A stretch of 64,000 nt of DNA from Leadbetterella lacustris (GCA_965234335.1 OZ248458.1:62001-126000), one strand, 5' to 3'; numbered from the stretch's first letter, positions 37,553 through 47,283 are shown. The notes: generated from the letters alone by a model not told the origin. A program made the numbers and translations.

Positions 37553-38908
37553 ATGGATTGGCAAACACTGTATTCAAACAAAAGATTGGGTTCGCAAAAT
37601 ACCCACGCCAGAGACGAAATAAGGGGCGATTACATGCGTGATTACGACCGCGTAATCTTCTCTTCACAGTTTAGGCGTTTGCAAAACAAAACCCAAGTTT
37701 TCCCACTTCCAGGAGCATTTTTTGTTCACAATCGCCTCACGCATAGCCTCGAAGTGGCCTCCGTTGGGCGTTCGCTGGGAAAAGCCGTGGGTGAGCTTTT
37801 GGCTACTAAACACAAAGATAAATTTACCCCAAACGCGAATGATTTTTATAGATTTGAGCTCTCTGATGTCATTCAGACGGCCTGTCTTTCGCATGACATT
37901 GGCAATCCGCCATTCGGGCATTTTGGTGAAGAGGCTATTCGTACTTTTTTCGGCGATTTTTTTGCAAAAAATGAAGTAAGCGTAGCTATTAAAGAGAATC
38001 AAAAACAAGATTTGATAAAATTTGAAGGCAACGCAAATGCTTTCAGAATACTTACCACACTTTTTCAAGAGGCTGGATTGAAACTCACATACACCACCTT
38101 AGTTTCTATCATAAAGTATCCCACGGATTCAATTTCGGGATTTAACAAAAAATCTTTGAGAACGAAAAAGTCTGGTTTTTTTGACTCAGAAATTACACAT
38201 TATCAAGAGATTGTAAAGGAACTGGGCATAAAAAAATTAGACGATTCCAAAAATATCTATGCACGCCATCCGTTTGTTTTTTTGGTAGAGGCCGCCGATG
38301 ACATTTGTTATAGAATCATCGATTTGGAAGATGCATTTAAGCTGCATGTCATTTCTTTTCAAGAAGCCCAAGATTTGCTTTTGCCATTATTCATAAACGA
38401 CCCGAGCTATTTTTACATCACGCAGAAACTGGAAACTATAGCCGACGAGAGCCAGAAACTTTCGCTTTTGCGGGCCATGTTAGTGAACAATCTCACCCGA
38501 AAATGCACTCAAATTTTTCTTGAAAACGAAGAAGCACTTTTGAGCGGTACACTGAACAAATCTCTCATAGATTTAATAGACGAACCTTCAATAGCCCAAT
38601 TGAAGAAAATAGACGAGCTTTCGTTTCAAAAAATATACAATCACCCATCGGTGGTAGAAAAAGAATTGGCTGGTTATCATGTCATTTATGGTCTTCTAGA
38701 AGATTTTGTGGGAGCATTGACGCAACCCGATTTGGCCAAATCTCAAAAAGTCTTACGACTAATCCCAAACCAATTCCGTATTTCAACAGGAAACAGCCTT
38801 TATCAGAACCTCCTTTCTATCGTAGATTTCATATCGGGTATGACAGACGTTTACGCCATGGATTTGTTTAGAAAACTAAGGGGAATTCAGACCCCGGAGT
38901 TTGGGTGA
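37553..38908 (+). CDS. dgt: Deoxyguanosinetriphosphate triphosphohydrolase-like protein
   Basis: A 451-aa HD-domain enzyme that splits dGTP (or other dNTPs) into nucleoside and triphosphate. Metal ligands are visible: His in NRLTHSLEVASVGRSLG (about residue 64) and HD in LSHDIGNPPFGHFGEE (residues 114-115), with a later Asp in VEAADDICYRIIDLED. Length and layout fit the dGTPase family. Last gene of the operon; a repeat island begins within about 20 bp of its stop and no strong terminator is evident. Confidence 0.9.
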   Translation: MDWQTLYSNKRLGSQNTHARDEIRGDYMRDYDRVIFSSQFRRLQNKTQVFPLPGAFFVHNRLTHSLEVASVGRSLGKAVGELLATKHKDKFTPNANDFYRFELSDVIQTACLSHDIGNPPFGHFGEEAIRTFFGDFFAKNEVSVAIKENQKQDLIKFEGNANAFRILTTLFQEAGLKLTYTTLVSIIKYPTDSISGFNKKSLRTKKSGFFDSEITHYQEIVKELGIKKLDDSKNIYARHPFVFLVEAADDICYRIIDLEDAFKLHVISFQEAQDLLLPLFINDPSYFYITQKLETIADESQKLSLLRAMLVNNLTRKCTQIFLENEEALLSGTLNKSLIDLIDEPSIAQLKKIDELSFQKIYNHPSVVEKELAGYHVIYGLLEDFVGALTQPDLAKSQKVLRLIPNQFRISTGNSLYQNLLSIVDFISGMTDVYAMDLFRKLRGIQTPEFG

Positions 38909-38914
38909 TACTCA

Positions 38915-39515
38915 GAAGTGCGGTGACTGAGAGGAGCCGAAGTGCGGTTACTGAGCACAATTTCATTCAGATGATAATCTGAATGAAATTGCGACCAAAG
39001 GTCCCGAAGTGCGGTTACTGAGCACAATGAAATTCAGATGATAATCTGAATGAAATTGCGACCGATAGGTCCGGGCGGCCTTCCGCTCGAAGTGTGGTCA
39101 CTGAGCACAATGAAATTCAGATAATAATCTGAATGAAATTGCGACCAAAGGTCCCGAAGTGACATTGCAGTTTCTGTCTTCGACTCCGCTCAGACAACGG
39201 CGTGGTCACTGAGCACAATGAAATTCAGATAATAATCTGAATGAAATTGCGACCGATAGGTCCGGGCGGCGTTCCGCTCGAAGTGACATTGCAGTTTTTG
39301 TCTTCGACTCCGCTCAGACAACGGCGTGGGCATTGAGCACAATGAAATTCAGATAATAATCTGAATGAAATTGCGACCGATAGGTCCGGGCGGCGTTCCG
39401 CTCGAAGTGACATTGCAGTTTTTGTCTTCGACTCCGCTCAGACAACGGCGTGGGCATTGAAGTCAAAATTGTCTTCGGCTCCGCTCAGACAACGGCGTGG
39501 GGGTTGGGTGACAAG
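38915..39515. repeat. Mosaic inverted-repeat island 3
   Basis: Island words in the orientation of island 2: gagcacaatgaaattcagat stem-loops with loops GATA or AATA, gaccgataggtccgggcggc and cttcgactccgctcagacaa. Part of it is a tandem array with a 123-125 bp period (gacattgcag at 39161, 39284 and 39409). No coding signal in 38909-39700. Confidence 0.85.
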
Positions 39516-39659
39516 GCAAGGACGTAATAGAGAAAGCCCTTCTCGAAAAAATTAATTACTAGCAAAGCATTCGTGAATTCGTAGTAAAAAAATGGATATT
39601 ATGGGAATTGGATTTCTTATCAGTGAAACGCATGAAGTACAATTGAAAAAAAAAGCACA

Positions 39660-39692
39660 AAAAAATAGCGACCAAATGATCGCTATTTTTAA
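39660..39692 (-). terminator. Terminator of the CBM48-like gene
   Basis: AAAAATAGCGA/TCGCTATTTTT stem with an 8-nt loop. It is symmetric, so it could stop transcription from either side; it lies about 30 bp past the stop of the 101-aa gene. Confidence 0.75.
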
Positions 39693-39721
39693 AATCTATT
39701 CAACCTTAAATAAAAAACTTT

Positions 39722-40027
39722 TTATAATGCTACAACAGAGTTAAAATCTGCTGAAACTCCCGAAGGAACATATTTATCAGCAGCGTCGTCGTTGATCCAG
39801 TTTTGCCCATCCACTAAGTAACGAAACTGCGTATCTGTGCCCACTGGTAATTCTATTGTCGTTTTGTAATATCCATTCTTTTGTTTCTTCAAGGGTGTGC
39901 CTTCAGCGTCCCAATTGTTGAAATCTCCTAATAACAAAACCTGCTTTCCTGAAACTTGCTCTGGAGCCAATTCAAAAGTCACTTTGCAAAATGGCTTTGA
40001 TTTTAAAAACTGTTTAGCTAATGCCAT
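39722..40027 (-). CDS. Isoamylase N-terminal / CBM48 (AMPK-GBD-like) domain protein
   Basis: A 101-aa protein that consists almost only of a glycogen-binding-type beta-sandwich: VLLLGDFNNWDAEGTPLKKQ (about residues 30-49), GYYKTTIELPVGTDTQFRYL (about residues 53-72) and DGQNWINDDAADKYV, the pattern of AMPK/CBM48 domains. No catalytic domain, signal peptide or TM segment is present, so it is a free cytoplasmic carbohydrate-binding module. Stand-alone versions are common in Bacteroidota; role unknown. Monocistronic with its own promoter and terminator. Confidence 0.8.
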   Translation of the reverse strand: MALAKQFLKSKPFCKVTFELAPEQVSGKQVLLLGDFNNWDAEGTPLKKQKNGYYKTTIELPVGTDTQFRYLVDGQNWINDDAADKYVPSGVSADFNSVVAL

Positions 40028-40054
40028 CGGTAATTGCTTGTTTAAATTACATTA

Positions 40055-40062
40055 CAAATGTA
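40055..40062 (-). promoter_or_regulatory. Candidate -7 box for the CBM48-like gene
   Basis: Minus-strand TACATTTG matches TAnnTTTG, 28 bp before the start codon. Confidence 0.45.
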
Positions 40063-40219
40063 CCACCATATTTTTTTTAAGTGTATGTCTATGAGTATAT
40101 TAATATTCAAAATTCTTTGAATAATACAATAAAAATATTGATGCATTCAAATAATATCAAAGAAGAAACTTAAAAAGTTCTTAAAATTTAAAAATCTCCC
40201 TTTTTCCGATTTATTCAAA

Positions 40220-40254
40220 TTTGTACTATACAATGAATAATTTTCATAATTTTG
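40220..40254 (+). promoter_or_regulatory. Promoter of the penicillin acylase-like gene
   Basis: TTTG at 40220-40223 and TAATTTTG at 40247-40254 with 23 bp between, matching a Bacteroidota -33/-7 pair at the long end of the spacing range; 25 bp before the ATG. Confidence 0.5.
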
Positions 40255-40279
40255 AAGAATCATCCTATAAACCAAATAA

Positions 40280-42679
40280 ATGAAAATTTTCAAGAAAACA
40301 CTTTTCTTCGCTCTTGGCATAATTATATTGTTAGCGGCCAGTATATATGGATATTTGGCCTACTTAAAACCAGACCTAAACGCCAACCTTTCATTGCCTG
40401 GTTTAAAATCTGAAGTAGAGGTATTATATGACAACCACGGTATTCCACATATATATGCACAAAACGAGGAAGATCTTTTTTATTCCTTTGGCTATGTACA
40501 TGCCCAAGACAGATTGTTCCAAATGGAAGTTTTGAGAAGATTGGCTGACGGCCGACTTTCTGAACTTTTTGGAGAGGCAGCAGTAGAAAGTGATAAGTTT
40601 TTTAGAACCTTAAGTTTTAGAGAACACGCCAAACTTACATTGGCTACCACCTACAAAGACCCTAACTCAGCATTTGTCAAGGCCGCCAAGGCTTATATAA
40701 AAGGCATCAATCAGTACATCAAAAATGGCAAAACGCCGATTGAATTTACCATTGCGGGTATTCCAAAGACAGAATTCACGCTCGAAGACATGGAAATCAT
40801 AGTAGGCTACATGGGCTATACATTCGTGGGGGCATTTGGTGCTGAGGCTGTTTCTACCGACATCATGAACAGATTGGGGCCGGATTATTTCAAAGATGTA
40901 TTGACAGCTTGGCCCGATTCTAATTACAAAATTCCAGTTCAAAAAAGTAGTGCGGCGGCCAACAACTTGGCTATAATGCACAATCAACTGACCAAAATGA
41001 ACCAGGACTTGGCATTTCCACCTTTTCATGGCTCCAACGGCTGGGTGATTTCGGGCAAAAAAACAAAATCTGGCAAACCGATATTGGCCAACGACACACA
41101 CATTGCATTTTCGCAACCGTCTGTTTGGTATGAAGCCCATCTCGAATGCCCAACTTTCAAAACTTATGGCAATTTCCTCGCCGGAACGCCCGTGCCTGCA
41201 CTTGGACATAATGATCATGGGGGCTGGGGAATTACGATGTTTGAAAACGACGACGCTGATTTTTTCAGGGAAACCTTGAATCCTGCCAACCAAAATCAGG
41301 TAAAATACAAGGACACTTGGGAAGAAATTAAAATCAGAAAAGAGATTATAAAAGTAAAAGACAAAGCCGATGTGGTTTTGGAAGTAAAGCAAACCAGGCA
41401 TGGTTATTTGTTGAATGGGGCCTTTAAAAACATTGAAACCATCAAAGACCCGATAGCTCTTTGGTGGGTGTATCATCAGTTTCCTTCGCAGCATTTAAAT
41501 GTCTTTTATAATATCTGCAAGGCAAAAAATGCCACAGATATGGGACAAGCAGTGGCTCCGCTAACTTCTCCAGGGCTTAATTTTATGTGGGCAGACACCC
41601 AAGGAAACATAGCTTGGTGGGCAGCAGGAAAACTGCCGATAAGACCTAAACACGTAAATCCACAAATAATTTTAGATGGCTCTACCGGACTTGACGACCC
41701 ACAAGGTTGGTACGATTTCAGTCTGAATCCGCAAATCCTAAATCCCGAAAGAGGAGCATTATACACGGCAAATAACCAACCCGATGACATGGGCAATGGC
41801 TTGGTTCCTGGCTACTATGTACCCGGCAATAGAGCCAAAAGAATTGAAGAATTGATATTTACCGACAAAAATGATTGGACCGAAGAAGAAGTGAGGAAAG
41901 TAATAAATGACGTTAAAAGTAGCAGCTATCCGGGCATGATTCAAAGCATTTTTGCTGGAATAAATGATACAGAACTCAGGGCGGAGGGTAAAGAACTCAA
42001 AGCAATATTGAGCAAATGGGATGGTACACACGAATTAGAAAACGTAGAGCCTACTGTTTTCTACAAATTATTGTTTCACATTTACCAACTTTCTTTGTTA
42101 GACGAACTTGGGCCTGATGTTTTTGCCGCATTTGAGCATAATTTTGGAATGAAACGAAACACCGAATTTTTCCTAAAGAATCAAAATTCGAAATGGTGGG
42201 ACAATATCAAAACCAAAGAAAAAGAAACCAGAAAAGATGTTTTTCTTGCAGCTATTGACCTCACTAGCAAGGACTTAAAAAAACAACTGGGAAAAGACAA
42301 AACACAATGGAAATGGGGGAAAGTACATACTATAGAACACAAACATCCGCTTGGGATAGTTCCGGTTATTGGCAAATGGTTTAATGTTGGGCCTATTCCG
42401 GTTAATGGCGGTAGAGAAACTATTAACAACCTTGACTTCTTCATGGACTCCACAGGTACTTACAAAGTGGTGTATGGTCCAGCTTTACGTAGAGTAATAG
42501 ACTTTGGAAATCCTGAAGCCGCCCAAAGCGTAAACCCAACAGGTCAAAGTGGTTATTTTATGAGCAAAAGATACGACAACCAAGCCGAGATGTTTGCCAA
42601 AGGTGGCAAAAGACCAGAACTTACCAATAGAAAGGCCATTGAGAAAGTGCTTTATGGGAAGATGATTTTAAAACCATGA
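40280..42679 (+). CDS. Penicillin acylase family (Ntn-hydrolase) protein
   Basis: A 799-aa amidohydrolase. An N-terminal membrane anchor or signal helix (TLFFALGIIILLAASIYGYL, residues 7-26) is followed by the alpha subunit, with FGYVHAQDRLFQMEVLRRL (about residues 70-88). The autocatalytic Ser nucleophile is in FHGSNGWVISG (about residue 252), and ALGHNDHGGWGIT is the conserved beta-subunit segment. The precursor would self-cleave before that Ser and act in the periplasm on acylated amides such as N-acyl amino acids or signals; the natural substrate is unknown. Monocistronic. Confidence 0.9.
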   Translation: MKIFKKTLFFALGIIILLAASIYGYLAYLKPDLNANLSLPGLKSEVEVLYDNHGIPHIYAQNEEDLFYSFGYVHAQDRLFQMEVLRRLADGRLSELFGEAAVESDKFFRTLSFREHAKLTLATTYKDPNSAFVKAAKAYIKGINQYIKNGKTPIEFTIAGIPKTEFTLEDMEIIVGYMGYTFVGAFGAEAVSTDIMNRLGPDYFKDVLTAWPDSNYKIPVQKSSAAANNLAIMHNQLTKMNQDLAFPPFHGSNGWVISGKKTKSGKPILANDTHIAFSQPSVWYEAHLECPTFKTYGNFLAGTPVPALGHNDHGGWGITMFENDDADFFRETLNPANQNQVKYKDTWEEIKIRKEIIKVKDKADVVLEVKQTRHGYLLNGAFKNIETIKDPIALWWVYHQFPSQHLNVFYNICKAKNATDMGQAVAPLTSPGLNFMWADTQGNIAWWAAGKLPIRPKHVNPQIILDGSTGLDDPQGWYDFSLNPQILNPERGALYTANNQPDDMGNGLVPGYYVPGNRAKRIEELIFTDKNDWTEEEVRKVINDVKSSSYPGMIQSIFAGINDTELRAEGKELKAILSKWDGTHELENVEPTVFYKLLFHIYQLSLLDELGPDVFAAFEHNFGMKRNTEFFLKNQNSKWWDNIKTKEKETRKDVFLAAIDLTSKDLKKQLGKDKTQWKWGKVHTIEHKHPLGIVPVIGKWFNVGPIPVNGGRETINNLDFFMDSTGTYKVVYGPALRRVIDFGNPEAAQSVNPTGQSGYFMSKRYDNQAEMFAKGGKRPELTNRKAIEKVLYGKMILKP

Positions 42680-42689
42680 GATTATTGTC

Positions 42690-43705
42690 AGGATTAGGAT
42701 TCGTAGGATTTGGGGATTTTAGGATTTTAAACTGAAAGTTCTATTCTTCATTAAATCTTACTTTTCGTTTTCTGGATGATTTAAATTACTAGCTAAAGTT
42801 TCGGAGGAAAATAAAAGACTAATAATCAAATACTTACAAAACAACAATTGCTCCTAATTGCTAATTATCAGTTAGTTATGGTTTTCAAATTAAATACTAA
42901 TTGTTCCTTATATTTTTTGTGTAGTCCGTTGTAAAATTTCGACACCACAATTTTTTTAGGGTGAAAAATGTCAAATTCGAAATTTACAGGCGGACGGCTA
43001 GTCAGGATCATTTCGGACCGCCGTTGCGGCATAAAAAGTGTTTTTTTTGTTACTTTTTTTCAACTGGGCCGGCAACCCGGAAAAAAGTAAGCCCGCCTGG
43101 CGTGGCACACAAAGTATATAATTTTCGACAATTTTTAACCCCGAAACTTTAGTTACTAGTATCTGACTAAATATAAAAAAGTGAATCTGAAATGCATAAA
43201 CACTTGACAATCAACCACCCCGAAGGGGTGATATGATTATAGCCCTGAGGTAAATTGTCGGATTCGTAGGATTTGGGGATTTTAGGATTTTAAACTGAAA
43301 GTTCTATTCTTCATTAAATCTTACTTTTCGTTTTCTGTTTGATTTAAATTACTAAAGTTTCGGCCTTTATTAAAATACTAGTATCTGACTAAATATAAAA
43401 AAGTGAATCTGAAATGCATAAACATTTGACAATCAACCACCCCGAAGAGGTGATGTGAATATAGCCCTGAGGTAAATTGTCAGAATTAGGATTCGTAGGA
43501 TTTGGGGATTTTAGGATTTGGGGATTTTAGGATTTTAAACTGAAAGTTCTATTCTTCATTAAATCTTACTTTTCGTTTTCTGTTTGATTTAAATTACTAA
43601 AGTTTCGGCCTTTATTAAAATACTAGTATCTGACTAAATATAAAAAAGTGAATCTGAAATGCATAAACATTTGACAATCAACCACCCCGAAGAGGTGATA
43701 TGTTT
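42690..43705. repeat. A/B tandem repeat block (period about 222-245 bp)
   Basis: Word A (ttcgtaggatttggggattt, followed by ttaaactgaaagttctattc) occurs at about 42700, 43260 and 43490; word B (actagtatctgactaaatat through caaccaccccgaaggggtga) begins at 43155, 43377 and 43622. B contains a CACCCC-GAA-GGGGTG hairpin related to those at about 21.0-21.1 kb. No gene is supported in 42680-43862. Confidence 0.8.
42910..43130. repeat. GC-richer structured element inserted in the A/B repeat block
   Basis: This stretch breaks the A/B pattern. It has a long inverted repeat, TTACTTTTTT...AAAAAAGTAA (about 43050-43090), around a GC-rich hairpin (GGGCCGGCAACCCGG), and a second GC-rich part (ggcggacggctagtcaggat ... 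cggaccgccg). Its base composition differs from its surroundings. I recall similar gttactttttt/aaaaaagtaac elements between genes in other Bacteroidota, but cannot confirm identity. Confidence 0.5.
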
Positions 43706-43862
43706 ATAATAAAAATGACCCACTTTGAGTAAAAAACACTGAAAGGGTATAATGTTCTAGTAGTTAGAGTGAGTTTTTTATTTAGATTGGATGCTAGCAG
43801 ATGTCAATTAAAAAATTCAAAGTAAATTAAGAAAGAATCCTTAAAATCTTAATTCCGCGTTT

Positions 43863-45005
43863 TTATTTCACCACAAACAACCCTTCCAAAGCACCAACCG
43901 TCCTGTCAATTTCTTCTGCTGTGGTGTATTTAGAAAAAGAGAAACGGACATTGGCACGGTTTGGATCAGCTTTAAGAGCATTTAATACATGCGACCCGAG
44001 GTTTGTGCCACTAGAGCAAGCACTACCGCCCGAACATGAAATCCCTTCAATGTCAAGATTGAAAAGTAGCATTTCATTATCAGGATGTGGAGGAAAACTT
44101 ACATTGAGAACGGTGTAAAGACTATTTTCAATATCTCCCGACGCTCCATTGAAAGTAACTCCAGGGATTTTTTCCTGAAGCAAGTCCTTCATTCTACTTT
44201 TCAAACCTCTGATGTGGTTCTTGTGATTTTCAAGGTTTGCGTTGGCTATTTCTAAAGCTTTGGCCAAGCCAATAATGCCATATATATTCTCCGTACCTCC
44301 ACGCATATTACGCTCCTGAGCACCCCCATGAATGAGTGGGCTAATTTTAGAATTGGCATTGATATACAAAAATCCAACGCCTTTTGGCCCGTGAAATTTA
44401 TGAGCCCCTGCAACCACAAAATCTATTGGCAATGCTTGCATATCAAAGGTATAATGCCCCATTGTCTGTACCGTATCAGAATGAAACAGCCCTTGGTGTT
44501 GTTTTACAATTTCCCCTACCCTATTGATATCTAACAGATTAGCTATTTCATTGTTTGCATGCATCAGCGACACCAAGGATTTAGGTTTATCTTTTAATAT
44601 TCCGCTTAGGCTGTCTAGGTCTAAATTCCCAGCAGCGTCATTTTCCACAAAAGTCAACTCTATTTTACCCAGTTTAGCCAGATTTTCTAAAGTGTGCAAA
44701 ACCGCGTGATGCTCTAAATGAGAAGTAACTGCATGCTTCACGCCCAACGTTTCCACCGACTGAATAATGGCCGTGTTGTCGGCCTCAGTTCCGCCCGAAG
44801 TGAAGAAAATTTCGCCAGGTGAGGTATTCAAAATAGCTGCGACCGACTTCCTAGCCATTTCCAAAGCTGACTTTACTTTTCGGCCATGCGAATGAATAGA
44901 CGACGGATTGCCAAAATGTTCTTTGAAATAAGGAAGCATAGCCTCGAAAACTTCTGGGTCAAGAGGTGTGGTGGCGGCGTTGTCGAGAAATATCTTTTTA
45001 GACAT
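43863..45005 (-). CDS. Cysteine desulfurase (NifS/IscS family)
   Basis: A 380-aa PLP enzyme that removes sulfur from cysteine for Fe-S cluster or thio-modification pathways. Motifs: LDNAATTPLDPEV (residues 6-18), FTSGGTEADNTAI (about residues 68-80), the PLP Lys in AGAHKFHGPKG (about residue 204) and the catalytic Cys loop SCSGGSACSSG (about residues 320-330), which is long as in group I enzymes. It stands alone, with no iscU or regulator next to it. Confidence 0.92.
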   Translation of the reverse strand: MSKKIFLDNAATTPLDPEVFEAMLPYFKEHFGNPSSIHSHGRKVKSALEMARKSVAAILNTSPGEIFFTSGGTEADNTAIIQSVETLGVKHAVTSHLEHHAVLHTLENLAKLGKIELTFVENDAAGNLDLDSLSGILKDKPKSLVSLMHANNEIANLLDINRVGEIVKQHQGLFHSDTVQTMGHYTFDMQALPIDFVVAGAHKFHGPKGVGFLYINANSKISPLIHGGAQERNMRGGTENIYGIIGLAKALEIANANLENHKNHIRGLKSRMKDLLQEKIPGVTFNGASGDIENSLYTVLNVSFPPHPDNEMLLFNLDIEGISCSGGSACSSGTNLGSHVLNALKADPNRANVRFSFSKYTTAEEIDRTVGALEGLFVVK

Positions 45006-45056
45006 GATTTTGAAGATGAAATTTTGTGCAAAAGTACTTTTTTTAAGTAAAAGCCA

Positions 45057-45509
45057 TCACTCAATCGGTACATTTCTTTTAAAAGCCCGTCCAAAATCTA
45101 TCAGGGATTCGGTTTTCAAAACACCCGGAATATGGTCAATTTTTTCATACAAAACCCTTCTCATGTGTTCACTGTTTTTAGCTACTATTCTGATATACAG
45201 GGTATATTGTCCAGTTATATAATAACATTCTACCACCTCAGGAATCTGCTTGAGGGCATCTATGATGATCTCCGAATTACAATCTTCTTTCAGTACAATA
45301 CCCGTAAAAGCACTCCATTCATAGCCCATTTTGCGTTCGTCAAGCTCAAGGGCCATTTTTCTTATGATACCTTCAGACCGCATTCTATTCACCCGCTGAT
45401 GCACCATGGTGTTAGAAATTTCCAGGTTTTTGGCAATATCAGAAAAAGGCTTTCTGCCATCCTTTTCTAATTCTATGAGTATCAGTTTATCGTATTCGTC
45501 TAATTCCAT
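45057..45509 (-). CDS. Lrp/AsnC family transcriptional regulator
   Basis: A 150-aa protein: N-terminal HTH (KPFSDIAKNLEISNTMVHQRVNRM, about residues 20-43, described rather than quoted in full elsewhere) and a C-terminal RAM ligand-binding domain ending IDHIPGVLKTESLIDFGRAF. It is divergent from rocD with a 146-bp gap, so ornithine aminotransferase is its most likely target. Palindromes in the gap could be its binding sites. Confidence 0.88.
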   Translation of the reverse strand: MELDEYDKLILIELEKDGRKPFSDIAKNLEISNTMVHQRVNRMRSEGIIRKMALELDERKMGYEWSAFTGIVLKEDCNSEIIIDALKQIPEVVECYYITGQYTLYIRIVAKNSEHMRRVLYEKIDHIPGVLKTESLIDFGRAFKRNVPIE

Positions 45510-45602
45510 ATTTATCTAAATTCAGAAAGTCATATTTTATATTTCTACCCATCCAATAAAGAATATTTTTTATTTTATCATTAAAAATAAAAAATACTAT
45601 CA

Positions 45603-45645
45603 ATATTTTGTAAATATAAAGAAAGATAAACCTTTTTGTACAAAA
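45603..45645. promoter_or_regulatory. Candidate operator palindromes between lrp-like gene and rocD
   Basis: ATATTT-TGT-AAATAT at 45603-45617 and a perfect 12-bp palindrome TTTTGTACAAAA at 45634-45645, centres about 30 bp apart (three helical turns), in the divergent gap. This is compatible with binding of an Lrp/AsnC oligomer. Confidence 0.45.
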
Positions 45646-45655
45646 TATCAGAAAT

Positions 45656-46897
45656 ATGACAGCCGAAATCACGAAAACCGAAGCATACATTGAACTCGAA
45701 GAAAAACATGGTGCCCACAATTACCATCCACTTCCAGTGGTTTTGGAACGTGGCGAGGGTCCATTTGTTTGGGATGTAGAAGGTCAGCGTTATTATGACT
45801 TCCTTTCGGCCTATTCGGCTGTAAATCAGGGACATTGTCATCCAAGAATCATAAAAGCACTTACCCAACAGGCACAAAAACTTACGCTGACCTCCAGAGC
45901 TTTTCACAGTGCATCCTTAGGTGCTTTTGAAAAATACATCACGGATTTGTTTGGTTACGACAAAGTTTTGATGATGAACACGGGCGTAGAGGCAGTAGAG
46001 ACCTCATTGAAATTGTGCCGTAAATGGGCTTATGAAAAAAAGGGTATTCCAGAAGGAAAAGCCAAAATACTGTTTGCGAGTCAAAATTTCCACGGGCGGA
46101 CTTTAGGAGTCATTTCTGCATCTGTAGACCCAAGTAGTAGAAATGGATTCGGACCGTTTTTGCCGGGTTTTGATGTAATTGAATACGACAATATAGAAGC
46201 CCTCGAAAACGCCTTGATTTCCGACCCGTTTGTGGCTGGATTTATAGTGGAGCCCATTCAGGGTGAAGCTGGCGTGAAAGTTCCCAGCAAGGGCTACTTA
46301 AAAGAAGCAGCTAAACTTTGTAAAGCAGCTAATGTGCTTTTTATAGCTGACGAAATACAGACAGGGATTGCCAGAACAGGTAAAATGCTTTGTATTGACC
46401 ATGAAGAAGTTAGACCAGATATCGTGATTTTAGGAAAAGCACTTTCTGGTGGTGTACTTCCGGTTTCAGCTGTTTTGGCCGATGACCACATCATGCTTTG
46501 CATCAAGCCCGGCGAACATGGCTCTACTTATGGAGGAAACCCCTTGGCCTGCGAAGTGGCCAAAGAAGCACTTCAAGTAGTTTTGGATGAAAAATTAGCC
46601 GAAAAAGCAGCGTATTTAGGAGAAATATTTAGAGCTGAATTAAATAAATATATCGAAACAAGCTCAATTGTTACCTTAGTTAGGGGCAAAGGCCTTCTGA
46701 ATGCCATAGAAGTAAACACAACGGAGAACTCCGAATTGGCCTGGAATATTTGTTTAATGTTAAAAGAAAACGGACTTTTGGCTAAACCTACGCATGGCAA
46801 CAAAATACGATTTGCACCACCCTTGGTGATTACCGAAGCTCAAATACGCGAGTGCCTGGCGATTATTACCAATACAATTTCAACATTTGAGGTTTAA
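45656..46897 (+). CDS. rocD: Ornithine--oxo-acid (delta) aminotransferase
   Basis: A 413-aa class III PLP aminotransferase turning ornithine and 2-oxoglutarate into glutamate semialdehyde and glutamate. Evidence: HNYHPLPVVLERGEGPFVWD near the N-terminus (typical OAT), NTGVEAVETSLKLCRKW (about residues 105-121), IADEIQTGIARTGKM (about residues 229-243) and PLP Lys in ILGKALSGGVLPVSA (about residue 260). The divergent Lrp/AsnC-type gene probably controls it. Length is normal. Confidence 0.93.
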   Translation: MTAEITKTEAYIELEEKHGAHNYHPLPVVLERGEGPFVWDVEGQRYYDFLSAYSAVNQGHCHPRIIKALTQQAQKLTLTSRAFHSASLGAFEKYITDLFGYDKVLMMNTGVEAVETSLKLCRKWAYEKKGIPEGKAKILFASQNFHGRTLGVISASVDPSSRNGFGPFLPGFDVIEYDNIEALENALISDPFVAGFIVEPIQGEAGVKVPSKGYLKEAAKLCKAANVLFIADEIQTGIARTGKMLCIDHEEVRPDIVILGKALSGGVLPVSAVLADDHIMLCIKPGEHGSTYGGNPLACEVAKEALQVVLDEKLAEKAAYLGEIFRAELNKYIETSSIVTLVRGKGLLNAIEVNTTENSELAWNICLMLKENGLLAKPTHGNKIRFAPPLVITEAQIRECLAIITNTISTFEV

Positions 46898-47035
46898 AGT
46901 GCCATTTTTGTAACACGATTTTTCAAATCGAGGAAACGCAAATTATTATTTAATGACAGAATTTAGAAATAATATTCAATTATTCTTTTAATTTATTACA
47001 GTATTACTCTAGCTTTACTACAGTTAATATTAAAT

Positions 47036-47283
47036 ATGAGTAGAATAGACTTGAACTAACCCTATGTTGACTTCCTCCAAAGCCAAGTAAATCAGGCCTT
47101 TTTAGGTCGATTACTTCTGCTGCCGAAGATGCAATTAGAAAGCAAATGCTTGAATACGAAAAATTAAGAATCCGGAGTGTGTTGGCAGAAGTAAAAATTG
47201 GGGAAGAGGACATAATTTCTGGAAATATTGAAAATTACGATAAAGCCTTTCTATCGAATCTAATGGAAGAAACTAAGCAGTAA
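47036..47283 (+). pseudogene. Degraded ParD-like antitoxin
   Basis: Reading from the ATG at 47036 gives MSRIDLN, then a stop (TAA at 47057-47059, probably from CAA), then PYVDFLQSQVNQ. After a one-base frameshift at about 47096-47103 it continues as FRSITSAAEDAIRKQM, ending ...AFLSNLMEETKQ at the TAA 47281-47283. The pieces together look like a short DNA-binding antitoxin ahead of the ParE-like frame. One nonsense and one frameshift make it inactive as read. Confidence 0.65.

Noticed and set aside
40667..42453. Minus-strand frames of up to 275 codons inside the penicillin acylase gene
   Set aside because: They run antisense to clear Ntn-hydrolase motifs and have no recognisable product.
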